Of a stretch of 30,283 nt of DNA, positions 1 to 7,848 are shown piece after piece. The position numbers and the translations under genes were made by a program. The notes beneath the pieces were generated by a model that saw nothing but the letters and a program-made list of their open reading frames with translations, did no database searches and was not told the origin of the DNA. The DNA is from BOKV01 sp049289295 (GTDB lineage: Bacteria > Pseudomonadota > Alphaproteobacteria > Rhizobiales > Rhizobiaceae): the NCBI GenBank assembly GCA_049289295.1, contig JBATLL010000067.1, forward strand, positions 1-30,283, read 5' to 3'. Numbering within the stretch: the stretch's first letter is position 1; each line of letters begins with the position of its first letter.

Positions 1-61
1 GGCCCTCATTGCGCCTGGCGAAGCGGATGGCCGCGGCCATGAAGCGGGTGTCGATGTCCAT
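1..61 (-). CDS. ribD: RibD N-terminus, partial (riboflavin biosynthesis deaminase/reductase)
   Basis: The minus strand from 61 down to the window edge encodes MDIDTRFMAAAIRFARRNEG, which matches the start of alphaproteobacterial RibD just before its deaminase domain. RibD deaminates and then reduces the pyrimidine intermediate of riboflavin synthesis in the cytoplasm. Only 20 codons are inside the window, so no catalytic motif is visible. The call also rests on context, because glyA, nrdR and ribD are commonly consecutive and co-oriented in this group. I see no convincing ribosome binding site before the ATG at 61; a second in-frame ATG lies at 40. Here ribD is cut off from nrdR by about 3 kb of accessory DNA, so it probably needs its own promoter. 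Confidence 0.6.
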   Translation of the reverse strand, partial: MDIDTRFMAAAIRFARRNEG

Positions 62-207
62 GGCTGAGAATTAGCGGGAGATGGGAGTGATGGGAAGTGG
101 GGGCACACACGTTTGAAGTGGGTGCCATATCGCCCGAATTTATCGCCAAATTTGAAGGCACGGTTTTACGACAGCCAAATGTATGGTTTCACTGGCATGT
201 AGAGGGA

Positions 208-525
208 GTCACAAAAGGGGTGGTTCTTGTGACTCTCAATGGTCTTGAATTCACTTCGGATAGGGGAGATGAGCTCGGTGAGTTTAGCATTTCATAGAAA
301 GCCCAATGGCGGCAAAAAGATAAGTAACCGTCAAATCGACTTCGCTGGTTGGCTTTTGTTTGTTCTTTCGGCAAACGCTTTCATCATCGCGAGCGTGGGG
401 AATTTCTGGGCAATGTGCGGGAGCATTTTTTTTCTGCTCGCCTGCATCGTTTTCATAATCCCCTTCTTTCGCAAAGAGTGAATGATTACCGTTACAAGGT
501 GGATGGTTCTTGCGACTCTCAAGGG
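208..525 (+). repeat. Imperfect 35-bp direct repeat flanking the small membrane gene
   Basis: Positions 208-242 and 491-525 align without gaps at 28 of 35 positions and share the block TGGTTCTTG, one variable base, then GACTCTCAA. The copies bracket the small membrane protein gene. They could be remnants of a local duplication or of mobile DNA. I see no terminal inverted repeats or transposase beside them. Confidence 0.45.
278..481 (+). CDS. Small two-helix inner-membrane protein
   Basis: This is a short protein with a basic N-terminus (HRKPNGGKK) and two hydrophobic segments separated by a short polar turn, ending in a charged RKE tail. That is the pattern of a small helical-hairpin inner-membrane protein. 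I do not recognise a named family and assign no function. The start is uncertain. An AGGGGA tract near 263-268 lies too close to the ATG at 269 but about 10 bases before the in-frame GTG at 278, so I chose 278. An ATG at 239 would give a longer form. It lies in the A/T-richer accessory stretch between ribD and nrdR, with no obvious partner. Confidence 0.45.
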   Translation: MSLAFHRKPNGGKKISNRQIDFAGWLLFVLSANAFIIASVGNFWAMCGSIFFLLACIVFIIPFFRKE

Positions 526-636
526 CAGCAACGCGGACAAAGCGACCAAGGCGGCCTCCGCTAAGTATCCGTTCTGCGACGCATCAGGCGTCGTCGCTTT
601 GTGCCAATTTCCGACATCTGATTGCCACTCGCTAGA

Positions 637-1326
637 TCAGGGTACGAGGACAGCTCTACCAGCATAGTAGCCGCAGCCGGTCCATGTCGGAAAACCTTCG
701 AGATCAAGATGAAACTCCAGTACGCGATCTACCTGAAGCGAAAATCCATCTTGCTTACCGGCTTCGATTTCTTCGATGAGCTGTTCCAGCGCGCCGATTT
801 CGGTATCCAAATCGCCTTCGGTCACTGCCAGGAAACTGTTTCGGTCAATAAGGGCCTTTTCCCCGAGTTTACCCAGGATTGATCCCGGCGCTGTCATCTG
901 GTGCATAGCCAGGCAGTCACATGCGGTAATCGGTGCGATTTCATTCCAGTCGGGAAGGTTCTCGTTGAGCTGCTTTACACGGCAATAGTCAGCCTTCGAC
1001 AGCACCGGGAATCCGTCAACGAACATGAACCTCGGCGGAAAGTATTCATGGCTATCTGACCGCACCAATTTGACAGACGGCAACAGGATCGCTCGCTGGT
1101 CATCGAGCTTCTTCAAACCAACCAAGGAGCCTCGCTCGCATCCTGGAATACCGCAGTGCTCGCAAATGATCAGCTGAAACCCGTCTTCATGATATTCGAC
1201 GTTTTCCAACGCATTACAAACAATAATTCCGTTTGAAACAAAAGCAGTGACGGCAGGCGTTCCGAGTCCGACTTCGCTCAGATCCATGTTGCGTAGTTTT
1301 GTATGGAAGTCGGCGAGCGTCTTCAC
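637..1326 (-). CDS. Hypothetical protein with a Cys-rich knuckle-like motif
   Basis: This 229-residue protein has no signal peptide or membrane segment, so it is probably cytoplasmic. The only clear local motif is ICEHCGIPGC (Cys55, Cys58, Cys63), with Cys136 and Cys138 further on. A CxxC-x4-C arrangement can bind zinc or another metal, but that is inference. Residues 165-210 are acidic and probably helical. I do not recognise the family. The start shown is a GTG at 1326 without a good ribosome binding site; the next in-frame ATG is at 1287, equally poorly supported. It is divergent from the caspase-like gene across 153 bases, so the two may share control. Confidence 0.6.
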   Translation of the reverse strand: MKTLADFHTKLRNMDLSEVGLGTPAVTAFVSNGIIVCNALENVEYHEDGFQLIICEHCGIPGCERGSLVGLKKLDDQRAILLPSVKLVRSDSHEYFPPRFMFVDGFPVLSKADYCRVKQLNENLPDWNEIAPITACDCLAMHQMTAPGSILGKLGEKALIDRNSFLAVTEGDLDTEIGALEQLIEEIEAGKQDGFSLQVDRVLEFHLDLEGFPTWTGCGYYAGRAVLVP

Positions 1327-1370
1327 TAGTAGCCAGAATATTTTTTTGTTTTCAGTCTGAGTTCATATCT

Positions 1371-1383
1371 GTTCGCAAAGAAC
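1371..1383. promoter_or_regulatory. Palindrome GTTC-N5-GAAC in divergent intergenic region
   Basis: GTTCGCAAAGAAC is a dyad with 4-bp arms, between the hypothetical gene (start 1326) and the caspase-like gene (start 1480). It lies about 28 bases upstream of the predicted -35 box at 1412. Its position suits an operator, but arms this short can arise by chance. Confidence 0.25.
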
Positions 1384-1411
1384 CTGCCGTTCCGTGCATT
1401 TAGCCACATCC

Positions 1412-1440
1412 TTGACCGTGATTGATCCCTATTGAATACT
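1412..1440 (+). promoter_or_regulatory. Candidate sigma70-type promoter of the caspase-like gene
   Basis: TTGACC (1412-1417) matches five of six bases of the -35 consensus. After a 17-bp spacer, AATACT (1435-1440) matches four of six of the -10. Transcription would begin near 1447, about 33 bases before the ATG at 1480. Confidence 0.4.
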
Positions 1441-1479
1441 CAGGGGTGAAGTGACTGCTGGATTGGGAGGCAACCACCC

Positions 1480-2958
1480 ATGACGTTAATTCGGCTGATT
1501 ATTGCAACATCGCTCCTGTTGTTCGCATTGAGTGGTGCCCATGCCGCAAAGCGCGTGGCCCTTGTAATCGGCAATTCGGCCTACCAGCATATTGCGCATC
1601 TGAAAAATCCAAAAAGCGATGCGTCGGACATGGCCAAAGCTTTGCGGAAAGTCGGTTTTGAGGTTGTTCTCCGGCAAGATTTGAACAGGCGCGAGTTGAT
1701 TAACGAGATCCGGGATTTCTCGCTGAAATCAAAAGCGGCAGAGATTGCATTAGTTTTCTATACGGGACACGGCATACCTCAGGGTGACCAGGATTTCGTA
1801 ATACCAATTGATGCTGATCCGAAAAATGCTGTCGACATCCCAGATATATCAGTGGGCTTGCGTGAATTTGTCGAGGCGGCGTCGCAGGCAACACAGCGCG
1901 GAGCAGTTATTATAGACACTGTCCGGATAAATCCTTTCGGCGAACATGCGCGTCCAGTCACCAATTTCAAGGTTTGGCAGTCCAACAAAGGCGGTAGTCT
2001 TTTTGTTGCCTATTCTACAGAGATGGGAATGGTGGCCTTGGACGGCTACGGAAGAAACAGCCCGTACGTCGAGGCACTGTTAAAACAGTTTTCAGCTGGC
2101 GCCCCTTCGCTTGTTCGAATGCTGGAATTTGCCAGAAACTACGTTTCCGATCGCACCAACGGCGAACAAAATCCAATCTACTATAGAACAGACAAGGCTG
2201 ATGACTTCCCCCTAAGTATGCCAGATGAAAAAACCGTACCATCGCCCAGGAATGAAAACCGAATTGCGCTCGTCATAGGAAACAACGATTATCAACAACC
2301 TTGGCCGGACCTCGATAATCCCGTGAATGATGCCAAGGCGATTGCAGTAAAACTGAGTGATTTGGGGTTCAAGGTTACGCGGGCGGTTGACGCGACGCGC
2401 TCTCAAATGGAAGGCGCAATACAGAAATTTGCACGGGCATCAAGCGATGCGGACACCGCTCTTGTTTTCTATGCCGGCCATGGCGTTCAACACAACGGAA
2501 TAAACTATCTTGTGCCGGTCGATGGCAAGTTGGCCGACGAAACTGATCTCCGGCGTTACATTTTGGTAAGCGACATACTGGCCGATTTACAGAAAGCGAA
2601 GGGCGCGAAAATCCTTATTCTGGATGCCTGCCGAAACAGCGACACAGTGTTTGAATATCTTGAAAGCTTGCCGAAAACCCGGTCGCTACCCAAAAACCGC
2701 GGATTGGCAGAGGAGAAAGCCGAGGGAGTATTGATAGCGTTCGCGGCACAGCCAGATGCCGTTGCTGCTGATGCGCTGCCCGGTACACCCAACAGTCCCT
2801 TTACCACCGCTTTGCTTAACCACATCGCTACCCCCGGTGTCGAATTGAGAACGATGCTGACCCGCGTACGCGCGGAAGTTTACCGTTCGACGAAACAATC
2901 CCAATTGCCCGAAACCTCCGATAGCATGATCGGCGAATTTCGTTTTGCTCAGGAATGA
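1480..2958 (+). CDS. Secreted tandem caspase-like (peptidase C14) protein, first domain degenerate
   Basis: A signal peptide (residues 1-22, AHA|A) is followed by two homologous caspase-type domains, each starting with an ALVIGN strand (about 25-245 and 260-490). Domain 2 has both catalytic signatures: YAGHG with His334 and LDACR with Cys384. Domain 1 keeps YTGHG with His97, but the cysteine motif reads IDTVR, so Val148 replaces the nucleophile. Caspase-family proteases cleave after basic or acidic residues and often act in signalling or immunity; bacterial copies with signal peptides are known, mostly uncharacterised. I infer an active periplasmic protease with a pseudo-protease regulatory or dimerisation half. 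GGGAGG precedes the ATG by about nine bases. No toxin, sensor or adaptor gene is adjacent, and its substrate is unknown. Confidence 0.85.
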   Translation: MTLIRLIIATSLLLFALSGAHAAKRVALVIGNSAYQHIAHLKNPKSDASDMAKALRKVGFEVVLRQDLNRRELINEIRDFSLKSKAAEIALVFYTGHGIPQGDQDFVIPIDADPKNAVDIPDISVGLREFVEAASQATQRGAVIIDTVRINPFGEHARPVTNFKVWQSNKGGSLFVAYSTEMGMVALDGYGRNSPYVEALLKQFSAGAPSLVRMLEFARNYVSDRTNGEQNPIYYRTDKADDFPLSMPDEKTVPSPRNENRIALVIGNNDYQQPWPDLDNPVNDAKAIAVKLSDLGFKVTRAVDATRSQMEGAIQKFARASSDADTALVFYAGHGVQHNGINYLVPVDGKLADETDLRRYILVSDILADLQKAKGAKILILDACRNSDTVFEYLESLPKTRSLPKNRGLAEEKAEGVLIAFAAQPDAVAADALPGTPNSPFTTALLNHIATPGVELRTMLTRVRAEVYRSTKQSQLPETSDSMIGEFRFAQE

Positions 2959-3116
2959 TCAAAGCTATTTCCGCAGCGATCGATAACCGAAAGAATGTCC
3001 GACTTGGGTCCAACTTGCGCATTCAGTTGAGCACGGATCATCGCATTTGCGACCTCGGTTGAAGCTCTCAAGAGGGCTCAAAGCTGCCATCCGCTCGAAC
3101 GCGCCAAACCAGCCCC

Positions 3117-3566
3117 CTACTCCCCCATCTCGCGCAAGAAACCTTCAAAATCCTCGGCCTTCTGGAAATCCTGGTAGACCGAGGCGAAGCGGACATAGGC
3201 GACTTCGTCGATCTGCTTCAGCCCGTCCATGACGAGGCGGCCGATGTCTTCTGACGGAATGTCGCCCTCGCCCTGGCTTTCGAGCTGGCGGACAATGCCG
3301 TTGATCATCCGCTCGACGCGTTCGGGGTCGGCGTCGCGCTTGCGCAATGCGGTGTGGATGGAGCGTTCGAGCTTGGCCCGGTCAAACAGCACGCGCTTGC
3401 CGGATTTCTTCTGCACATAGAGTTCGCGCAGTTGCACCCGCTCGAAGGTGGTGAAGCGGCCGCCGCAATCATTGCAGACGCGGCGGCGGCGGATCGCGTT
3501 GCCGTCCTCGGTCGGGCGCGAATCCTTCACCTGGCTGTCGGCGGATGAGCAATAGGGGCAGCGCAA
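3117..3566 (-). CDS. nrdR: Transcriptional repressor NrdR
   Basis: This 149-residue protein begins with the NrdR zinc ribbon (Cys3, Cys6, Cys31, Cys34; MRCPYCSS and CNDCGGRF), followed by an ATP-cone domain (about 49-139). NrdR senses ATP/dATP and represses ribonucleotide reductase genes by binding NrdR boxes. The length is normal for the family. Translation starts at a TTG (3564-3566), preceded at eight bases by a perfect AGGAGG that overlaps the TAG stop of glyA, so glyA and nrdR are probably translationally coupled. The gene is the last member of the conserved block before the accessory DNA that separates it from ribD. Confidence 0.97.
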   Translation of the reverse strand: MRCPYCSSADSQVKDSRPTEDGNAIRRRRVCNDCGGRFTTFERVQLRELYVQKKSGKRVLFDRAKLERSIHTALRKRDADPERVERMINGIVRQLESQGEGDIPSEDIGRLVMDGLKQIDEVAYVRFASVYQDFQKAEDFEGFLREMGE

Positions 3567-3578
3567 ACCTTGTTCCTC

Positions 3579-4880
3579 CTACATGCCCTGATAGAGCGGA
3601 AAGCGATCTGTCAGCGCGATGATCCTGGCCTTGACCGATGCTTCCACGGCGGCGTTGCCCTCGTCGGAATTGGCTGCCTTGAGGCCATCGAGAACTTCCG
3701 CGATCAAGAGGCCGATCTCGCGGAACTCGGCCGTGCCGAAGCCGCGGGTCGTGCCGGCGGGCGAGCCGAGGCGCACACCAGAGGTGACGAACGGCTTTTC
3801 GGGATCGAACGGGATGCCGTTCTTGTTGCAGGTGATGTTGGCGCGGCCAAGGGCAGCTTCGGCGCGTTTGCCGGTGGCGTTCTTGGGCCGCAGGTCAACC
3901 AGCATGAGGTGGTTGTCGGTGCCGCCCGACACAATGTCGAGGCCGGTCGATTTCAGGCTCTCGGCCAGTGCGCGCGCATTGTCGACAACGTTCTTGGCAT
4001 AAGTCTTGAATTCGGGGCGCAGCGCCTCGCCGAACGCGACTGCCTTGGCGGCGATGACATGCATCAGCGGGCCACCCTGCAGGCCGGGGAAGACGGCGGA
4101 ATTGATGCGCTTGGCGATGTCCTCGTCGTTCATCAGGATCATGCCGCCGCGCGGGCCGCGCAGCGACTTGTGCGTGGTGGTGGTCACGACATGGGCGTGG
4201 GGAACGGGTGACGGATGCTGGCCACCGGCAACGAGCCCGGCAATGTGGGCCATGTCAACCATCAGGTAGGCGCCGATGGAATCGGCGATCTCGCGGAAAC
4301 GCTTCCAGTCCCAGATGCGCGAATAGGCGGTGCCGCCAGCGATGATGAGCTTGGGCTTGTGCTCTTCGGCCTTGCGCGCGACATCGTCCATGTCAAGAAG
4401 GTGAGTTTCCTTCGACACGCCGTAGGAGACGACGTTGAACCATTTGCCGGACATGTTGACCGGCGAGCCATGCGTCAGGTGACCGCCCGAATTGAGGTCA
4501 AGGCCCATGAAGGTGTCGCCGGGCTGCAGCAGCGCCAGGAACACGGCCTGGTTCATCTGGCTGCCGGAATTCGGTTGGACGTTTGCGAAGTTGCAGCCGA
4601 ACAGCTGCTTTGCCCGCTCGATCGCCAGGGTCTCTGCCACATCGACGAACTGGCAGCCGCCATAATAGCGCTTGCCGGGATAACCTTCGGCATATTTGTT
4701 GGTCATGATCGACCCCTGCGCTTCGAGGACCGCGCGCGAAACGATGTTCTCGGAGGCAATCAGCTCGATCTCATGGCGCTGGCGACCCAGTTCATCGCGA
4801 ATGGAGTCGAAAATCTCCGGATCGGCTTCGGCAAGCGTGGCGGTGAAGAAATCGGCAAAGCCGTTGGCAGAATTGGCCAT
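3579..4880 (-). CDS. glyA: Serine hydroxymethyltransferase
   Basis: GlyA interconverts serine and glycine with tetrahydrofolate and supplies one-carbon units; it is a cytoplasmic PLP enzyme. The 433-residue protein is full length and carries family motifs throughout: IASENIVS near 41, NKYAEGYPGKRYYGG near 61-75, and TTTTHKSLRGPRGG with the PLP lysine at Lys238. I chose the ATG at 4880 (MANSANGF), with a GGGA ribosome binding site eight bases before it; a longer in-frame extension to 4967 has no family similarity. It is followed after 12 bases by nrdR on the same strand, probably as one transcript. The 154 bases upstream, before the LysR gene end, should hold the promoter; I see no recognisable riboswitch there. 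Confidence 0.98.
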   Translation of the reverse strand: MANSANGFADFFTATLAEADPEIFDSIRDELGRQRHEIELIASENIVSRAVLEAQGSIMTNKYAEGYPGKRYYGGCQFVDVAETLAIERAKQLFGCNFANVQPNSGSQMNQAVFLALLQPGDTFMGLDLNSGGHLTHGSPVNMSGKWFNVVSYGVSKETHLLDMDDVARKAEEHKPKLIIAGGTAYSRIWDWKRFREIADSIGAYLMVDMAHIAGLVAGGQHPSPVPHAHVVTTTTHKSLRGPRGGMILMNDEDIAKRINSAVFPGLQGGPLMHVIAAKAVAFGEALRPEFKTYAKNVVDNARALAESLKSTGLDIVSGGTDNHLMLVDLRPKNATGKRAEAALGRANITCNKNGIPFDPEKPFVTSGVRLGSPAGTTRGFGTAEFREIGLLIAEVLDGLKAANSDEGNAAVEASVKARIIALTDRFPLYQGM

Positions 4881-5034
4881 GATCAAATCCCGTGGTTCGA
4901 TGCAGGTGGGGGCCGGATGCTGGTGCGCCGGCGTGAGGGCCATATGGCACCCGTCACGACGCCACACCCATTTCAGAAACGGCAGATATCACACGCTTTG
5001 CGAAACTGGAAACGGCGCATGTGCGGCGAATTGT

Positions 5035-5964
5035 TCAGGTTGCACGCTCAAGGTCCATGCCAGACAGTTTCTCGGCCAGGAAGTCGAACACGGTGCGCAC
5101 GCGCGCACTGGAGCGGACTTCCGAATGCGTAACAAGCCACATCGGGAGCGACGGAATGGGGAAATGGTGCCCGAGTTCAACGAGGTCCGGTTCGCCCGAC
5201 GCCAGATAGCGCGGCGCGAAGCCGATGCCGACACCCGACTTGAGCGCTTCATGGCAGGTTATCTGGTTGTCGCACCGATAGCGGAAAAAGTGGCGATCCA
5301 CTTCCAGCCCGGCCTGGCGCAAACCGTCGATGATGAGGTCGGAACGGTCATAGCCAATCACCACATGCCCTGCCAGATCTTCCGGCACGTTGAGCGTGAG
5401 CGGATTGGCCTGCAGATATTTGCGATGGGCGTAGATGCCGATCTTCATGTCATTGACCTTGCGCGCGATTAGCTCGGGCTGTGTGGGTCGAACCATGCGG
5501 ATGGCAATGTCGGCATCGCGGCGCAGGAGATTTTCCACGGTATTGGTCGGTACGATTTCCACTTCGAGGTCCGGGGTTTCGGCCAGCATCTGCGAAATGA
5601 TCGGCGTGAGAAGGAACGCAGCAACCATCTCGCTGCCGGTGATGCGAATGGTGCCGGTGATTTCACGCGCGTCACCGGCCGCCGCGCGCGCCACCGTTTC
5701 GGCTGCATGGCGCGCGCTCTGCGCTCCAGCAGCAATCGCCGTTGCGGCATGGGTTGGAATGAGCCCTTCCCTGCCGCGCTCGAACAGCAACACGCCGAGC
5801 GATGATTCAAGTTCGGAAATATGGCGGCCAAGCGTAGGCTGGCTCACGCCCAGCTTGCGTGCGGCAGAAGTCAGCGAGCCATGTTCCATGACCGCGAGAA
5901 AGCACTTCAGCAGGTTCCAGTCATACTGATCGTGGCGCTGCAAGTCAGTGACTCCATCATTCAA
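5035..5964 (-). CDS. LysR-family transcriptional regulator
   Basis: This 309-residue protein has an N-terminal winged helix-turn-helix (about residues 16-75, including SLTSAARKLGVSQPTLGRHI) and a C-terminal effector domain of two lobes, as in LysR regulators of normal length. It is divergent from an SDR-type oxidoreductase gene 90 bases away, the classical arrangement in which the LysR protein controls its neighbour and itself. An inverted repeat in that gap (5991-6007) is a plausible binding site. The effector cannot be deduced. The ATG at 5964 lacks a strong ribosome binding site. Confidence 0.93.
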   Translation of the reverse strand: MNDGVTDLQRHDQYDWNLLKCFLAVMEHGSLTSAARKLGVSQPTLGRHISELESSLGVLLFERGREGLIPTHAATAIAAGAQSARHAAETVARAAAGDAREITGTIRITGSEMVAAFLLTPIISQMLAETPDLEVEIVPTNTVENLLRRDADIAIRMVRPTQPELIARKVNDMKIGIYAHRKYLQANPLTLNVPEDLAGHVVIGYDRSDLIIDGLRQAGLEVDRHFFRYRCDNQITCHEALKSGVGIGFAPRYLASGEPDLVELGHHFPIPSLPMWLVTHSEVRSSARVRTVFDFLAEKLSGMDLERAT

Positions 5965-5990
5965 TTCTGTACCACATTACTATTTTTCTG

Positions 5991-6007
5991 TCGGTTTTCC
6001 ATACCGA
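5991..6007. promoter_or_regulatory. Candidate LysR operator: TCGGT-N7-ACCGA
   Basis: A perfect 5-bp inverted repeat with a 7-bp spacer sits between the divergent LysR and oxidoreductase genes. It also contains two T-N11-A matches (5991/6003 and 5995/6007), the minimal LysR-box pattern, although the T and A are not the palindrome partners. The position fits autoregulation and activation of the oxidoreductase gene. Confidence 0.4.
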
Positions 6008-6054
6008 AGTGAACAGTTATCTCTGAAGGCACTGGAAACGGAGACCTTTGGACC

Positions 6055-7062
6055 ATGACAAGCAACAGCAGGAACAAGACCATTGCAATTCTTGGAGCAG
6101 GCGGGCGTCTGGGCAGCGAGGCGGTCACCGCCTTTCATGCGGCGGGCTGGTCGGTGACGGCGATCACGCGGCACGGGAAGGGCAGATTTCCGCAGGGCGT
6201 GCGCCAGGTGGCCTGCGATGCGCTCGACCAGGCTTCTGTCATCCGGGCCTGTGCCGGCAACGCCCATATCTTCAATGGCCTCAACCCCATCTACACGCGC
6301 TGGCGCCGGCAATTGCCTGTCCTGACCGAAAATGTGCTGGCTGCGGCCAAGGCAGCGGGGGCGGTGCACCTGTTTCCTGGAAACGTGTACAATTTCGGCT
6401 CGCAGATCCCGCCCCACCCCACTGAAGACACGCCACAGGTGGGAGACCACGCCAAGGCGAGACTGAGGATCGAGGCCGAAGAACGCTTCCGCGAAGCAGC
6501 AAAAGGCCAGGCGATCCAGACACTCATCATCAGGGCAGGCGATTTTTACGGTGGCAAGGGCACCGGTTCCTGGTTCGACCTCGTGATTGCGGCGGGGATC
6601 GGCAAGGGCAAGTTCACCTATCCCGGCGCGATGGACATCGTCCACGCCTGGGCCTACCTGCCCGACCTTGCCCGCGCATTTGTTGCGCTGGCGGAGAATT
6701 CGCAAACCTGCGCGATGTTCGACCGGTTTCACTTCGAAGGCCACAGCGTTTCGGGAACGCAGATGAAGGAAGCGGCTGAAAGGGCTACAGGCGGGCATTT
6801 GAAAGCGGGCAGCCTGCCCTGGCCTGTCCTGCGAATTGGCGGGCTGTTCTGGCCAATGTGGCGGGAAACATGGGAAGTTTCCTATCTCTGGCGCAGGCCG
6901 CACCAGCTTTCAGATGAAAAACTGACGGCGGTTACCGGCAGATTGCCCAGCACGGCGTTTTCGCAGGCGATCAGACAGGCGTTATTTGATCTGGGCCATC
7001 TCGCGCAGGCCGAGCAGCAGGGCGTAGCGCCATCCGCGGCACGCGCAAGCGGCAACGGATAG
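6055..7062 (+). CDS. NAD(P)-dependent extended/atypical SDR oxidoreductase (epimerase-like)
   Basis: The 335-residue protein opens with a Rossmann fold: a beta strand then GAGGRLGSE (residues 14-22), the glycine motif of the NAD(P)-binding epimerase/dehydratase superfamily. VYNFG (residues 111-115) keeps a tyrosine in the region where SDRs place the catalytic one, but a clear YxxxK is not visible, so the chemistry is unknown. The C-terminal half follows the extended or atypical SDR pattern. A GGAGA site lies about eight bases before the ATG. Being divergent from a LysR gene suggests induction by a small molecule that may be its substrate. The exact substrate cannot be told from sequence. Confidence 0.85.
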   Translation: MTSNSRNKTIAILGAGGRLGSEAVTAFHAAGWSVTAITRHGKGRFPQGVRQVACDALDQASVIRACAGNAHIFNGLNPIYTRWRRQLPVLTENVLAAAKAAGAVHLFPGNVYNFGSQIPPHPTEDTPQVGDHAKARLRIEAEERFREAAKGQAIQTLIIRAGDFYGGKGTGSWFDLVIAAGIGKGKFTYPGAMDIVHAWAYLPDLARAFVALAENSQTCAMFDRFHFEGHSVSGTQMKEAAERATGGHLKAGSLPWPVLRIGGLFWPMWRETWEVSYLWRRPHQLSDEKLTAVTGRLPSTAFSQAIRQALFDLGHLAQAEQQGVAPSAARASGNG

Positions 7063-7083
7063 CGCATTATGCGGGTGACCGTC

Positions 7084-7692
7084 CTACTGGTCGACCGTGA
7101 TCCCTGCAATCACCTCGGAGATTACCGGGCGGATCGAATCGAACTGCGCTGCGCCCGAAAAGATCACGATCTGCAATGAACCCGTATCCTCGAAACTGGT
7201 GTAGTGGTTCGAGTAAGTGATATCGATACCATCGACGATCGTGTTGTAAACGATCCGGCCGAAGGGGTATCCGTCAACACTGGCCGAGTCGTCCTCGAGC
7301 ACGTTGACCTTGTTGAGACCCGCAGCGCTTTGCGCATTGGTGATGGCGGCCTTCTTCAGTGATGGCCGCTCGATCACCGTCTTTTCGGTGATCATGAGAA
7401 GATAGAGGTCGTGTTCCTTGTGGCGAAACCCATGCTCTTCTGCACCATTGAGATTGGCCAGCGTCCAACTGTCGGGATCGAGGCAGACCGACACGGGCAC
7501 CACCTTGGACGAAATCGAGGTACAGTTTGCCGGGCGCTCGGCCACGTCACCTGCATATTCCCAACTATTGTCGTCGTTCAGGATAATCGTGCGCCCGTCC
7601 AACTCGACCCTGCCGACTTCCGCCGAAAGAGCTGACAAAGGCAGCATGGCCGCCAAAGAAAGAGTTGCGGCAATCAAATAACGTCGCGGCAT
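7084..7692 (-). CDS. Periplasmic hypothetical protein with DGRTIILNDDNSWEY motif
   Basis: This is a 202-residue protein with a typical signal peptide (residues 1-24, cleavage ALSA|EV). The mature N-terminus carries a pattern common in small exported proteins of unknown function, a hydroxylated strand DGRTIIL followed by NDDNSWEY. Cys57 and Cys70 could form a disulfide after export. I do not recognise a characterised family. I chose the ATG at 7692 because a GGAGG lies seven bases upstream and the signal peptide begins there; the in-frame reading continues upstream across the manC gene, but that part is not credible. It is divergent from manC, with about 220 bases between. Confidence 0.8.
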   Translation of the reverse strand: MPRRYLIAATLSLAAMLPLSALSAEVGRVELDGRTIILNDDNSWEYAGDVAERPANCTSISSKVVPVSVCLDPDSWTLANLNGAEEHGFRHKEHDLYLLMITEKTVIERPSLKKAAITNAQSAAGLNKVNVLEDDSASVDGYPFGRIVYNTIVDGIDITYSNHYTSFEDTGSLQIVIFSGAAQFDSIRPVISEVIAGITVDQ

Positions 7693-7790
7693 TCGCAAAC
7701 CTCCGCCGTGTAACCAGCCCCTGAGGCAACTATGCGCCGGGTTTTCCGGGCTGGTCAAGGCTGCTCGGGTTCGACATCGCCAGTGCTGCG

Positions 7791-7818
7791 TTGACAAGCT
7801 GGCAGCATTCCGCACAAT
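7791..7818 (+). promoter_or_regulatory. Candidate promoter of the manC gene
   Basis: A perfect TTGACA (7791-7796) is followed after 16 bp by CACAAT (7813-7818), which matches four of six bases of the -10. It faces the guanylyltransferase gene that starts at 7916 and would leave a leader of roughly 90 bases containing the hairpin at 7849-7865. Confidence 0.4.
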
Positions 7819-7848
7819 CGCCCACGCACCGCAGGGGGTGCAGGTAGA

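Noticed and set aside
97..297. A 66-codon GTG-initiated reading frame in the accessory stretch
   Set aside because: No ribosome binding site, no recognisable family, and it overlaps both a repeat copy and the better-supported small membrane protein.
482..667. Short plus-strand reading frame after the small membrane gene
   Set aside because: It runs into the opposite-strand hypothetical gene and has composition like non-coding sequence; part of it is the repeat copy at 491-525.
1361..1374. GTTC-N6-GTTC resembling the alphaproteobacterial SOS (LexA) box upstream of the caspase gene
   Set aside because: The known site is GTTC-N7-GTTC. The spacing is one base short, so I do not claim SOS control.
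4881..5034. Possible riboswitch upstream of glyA
   Set aside because: I looked for conserved glycine, SAM or folate riboswitch cores and saw none.
3570..5132. Long open reading frames on the plus strand opposite glyA
   Set aside because: They are the high-GC shadow of glyA and have no family resemblance.
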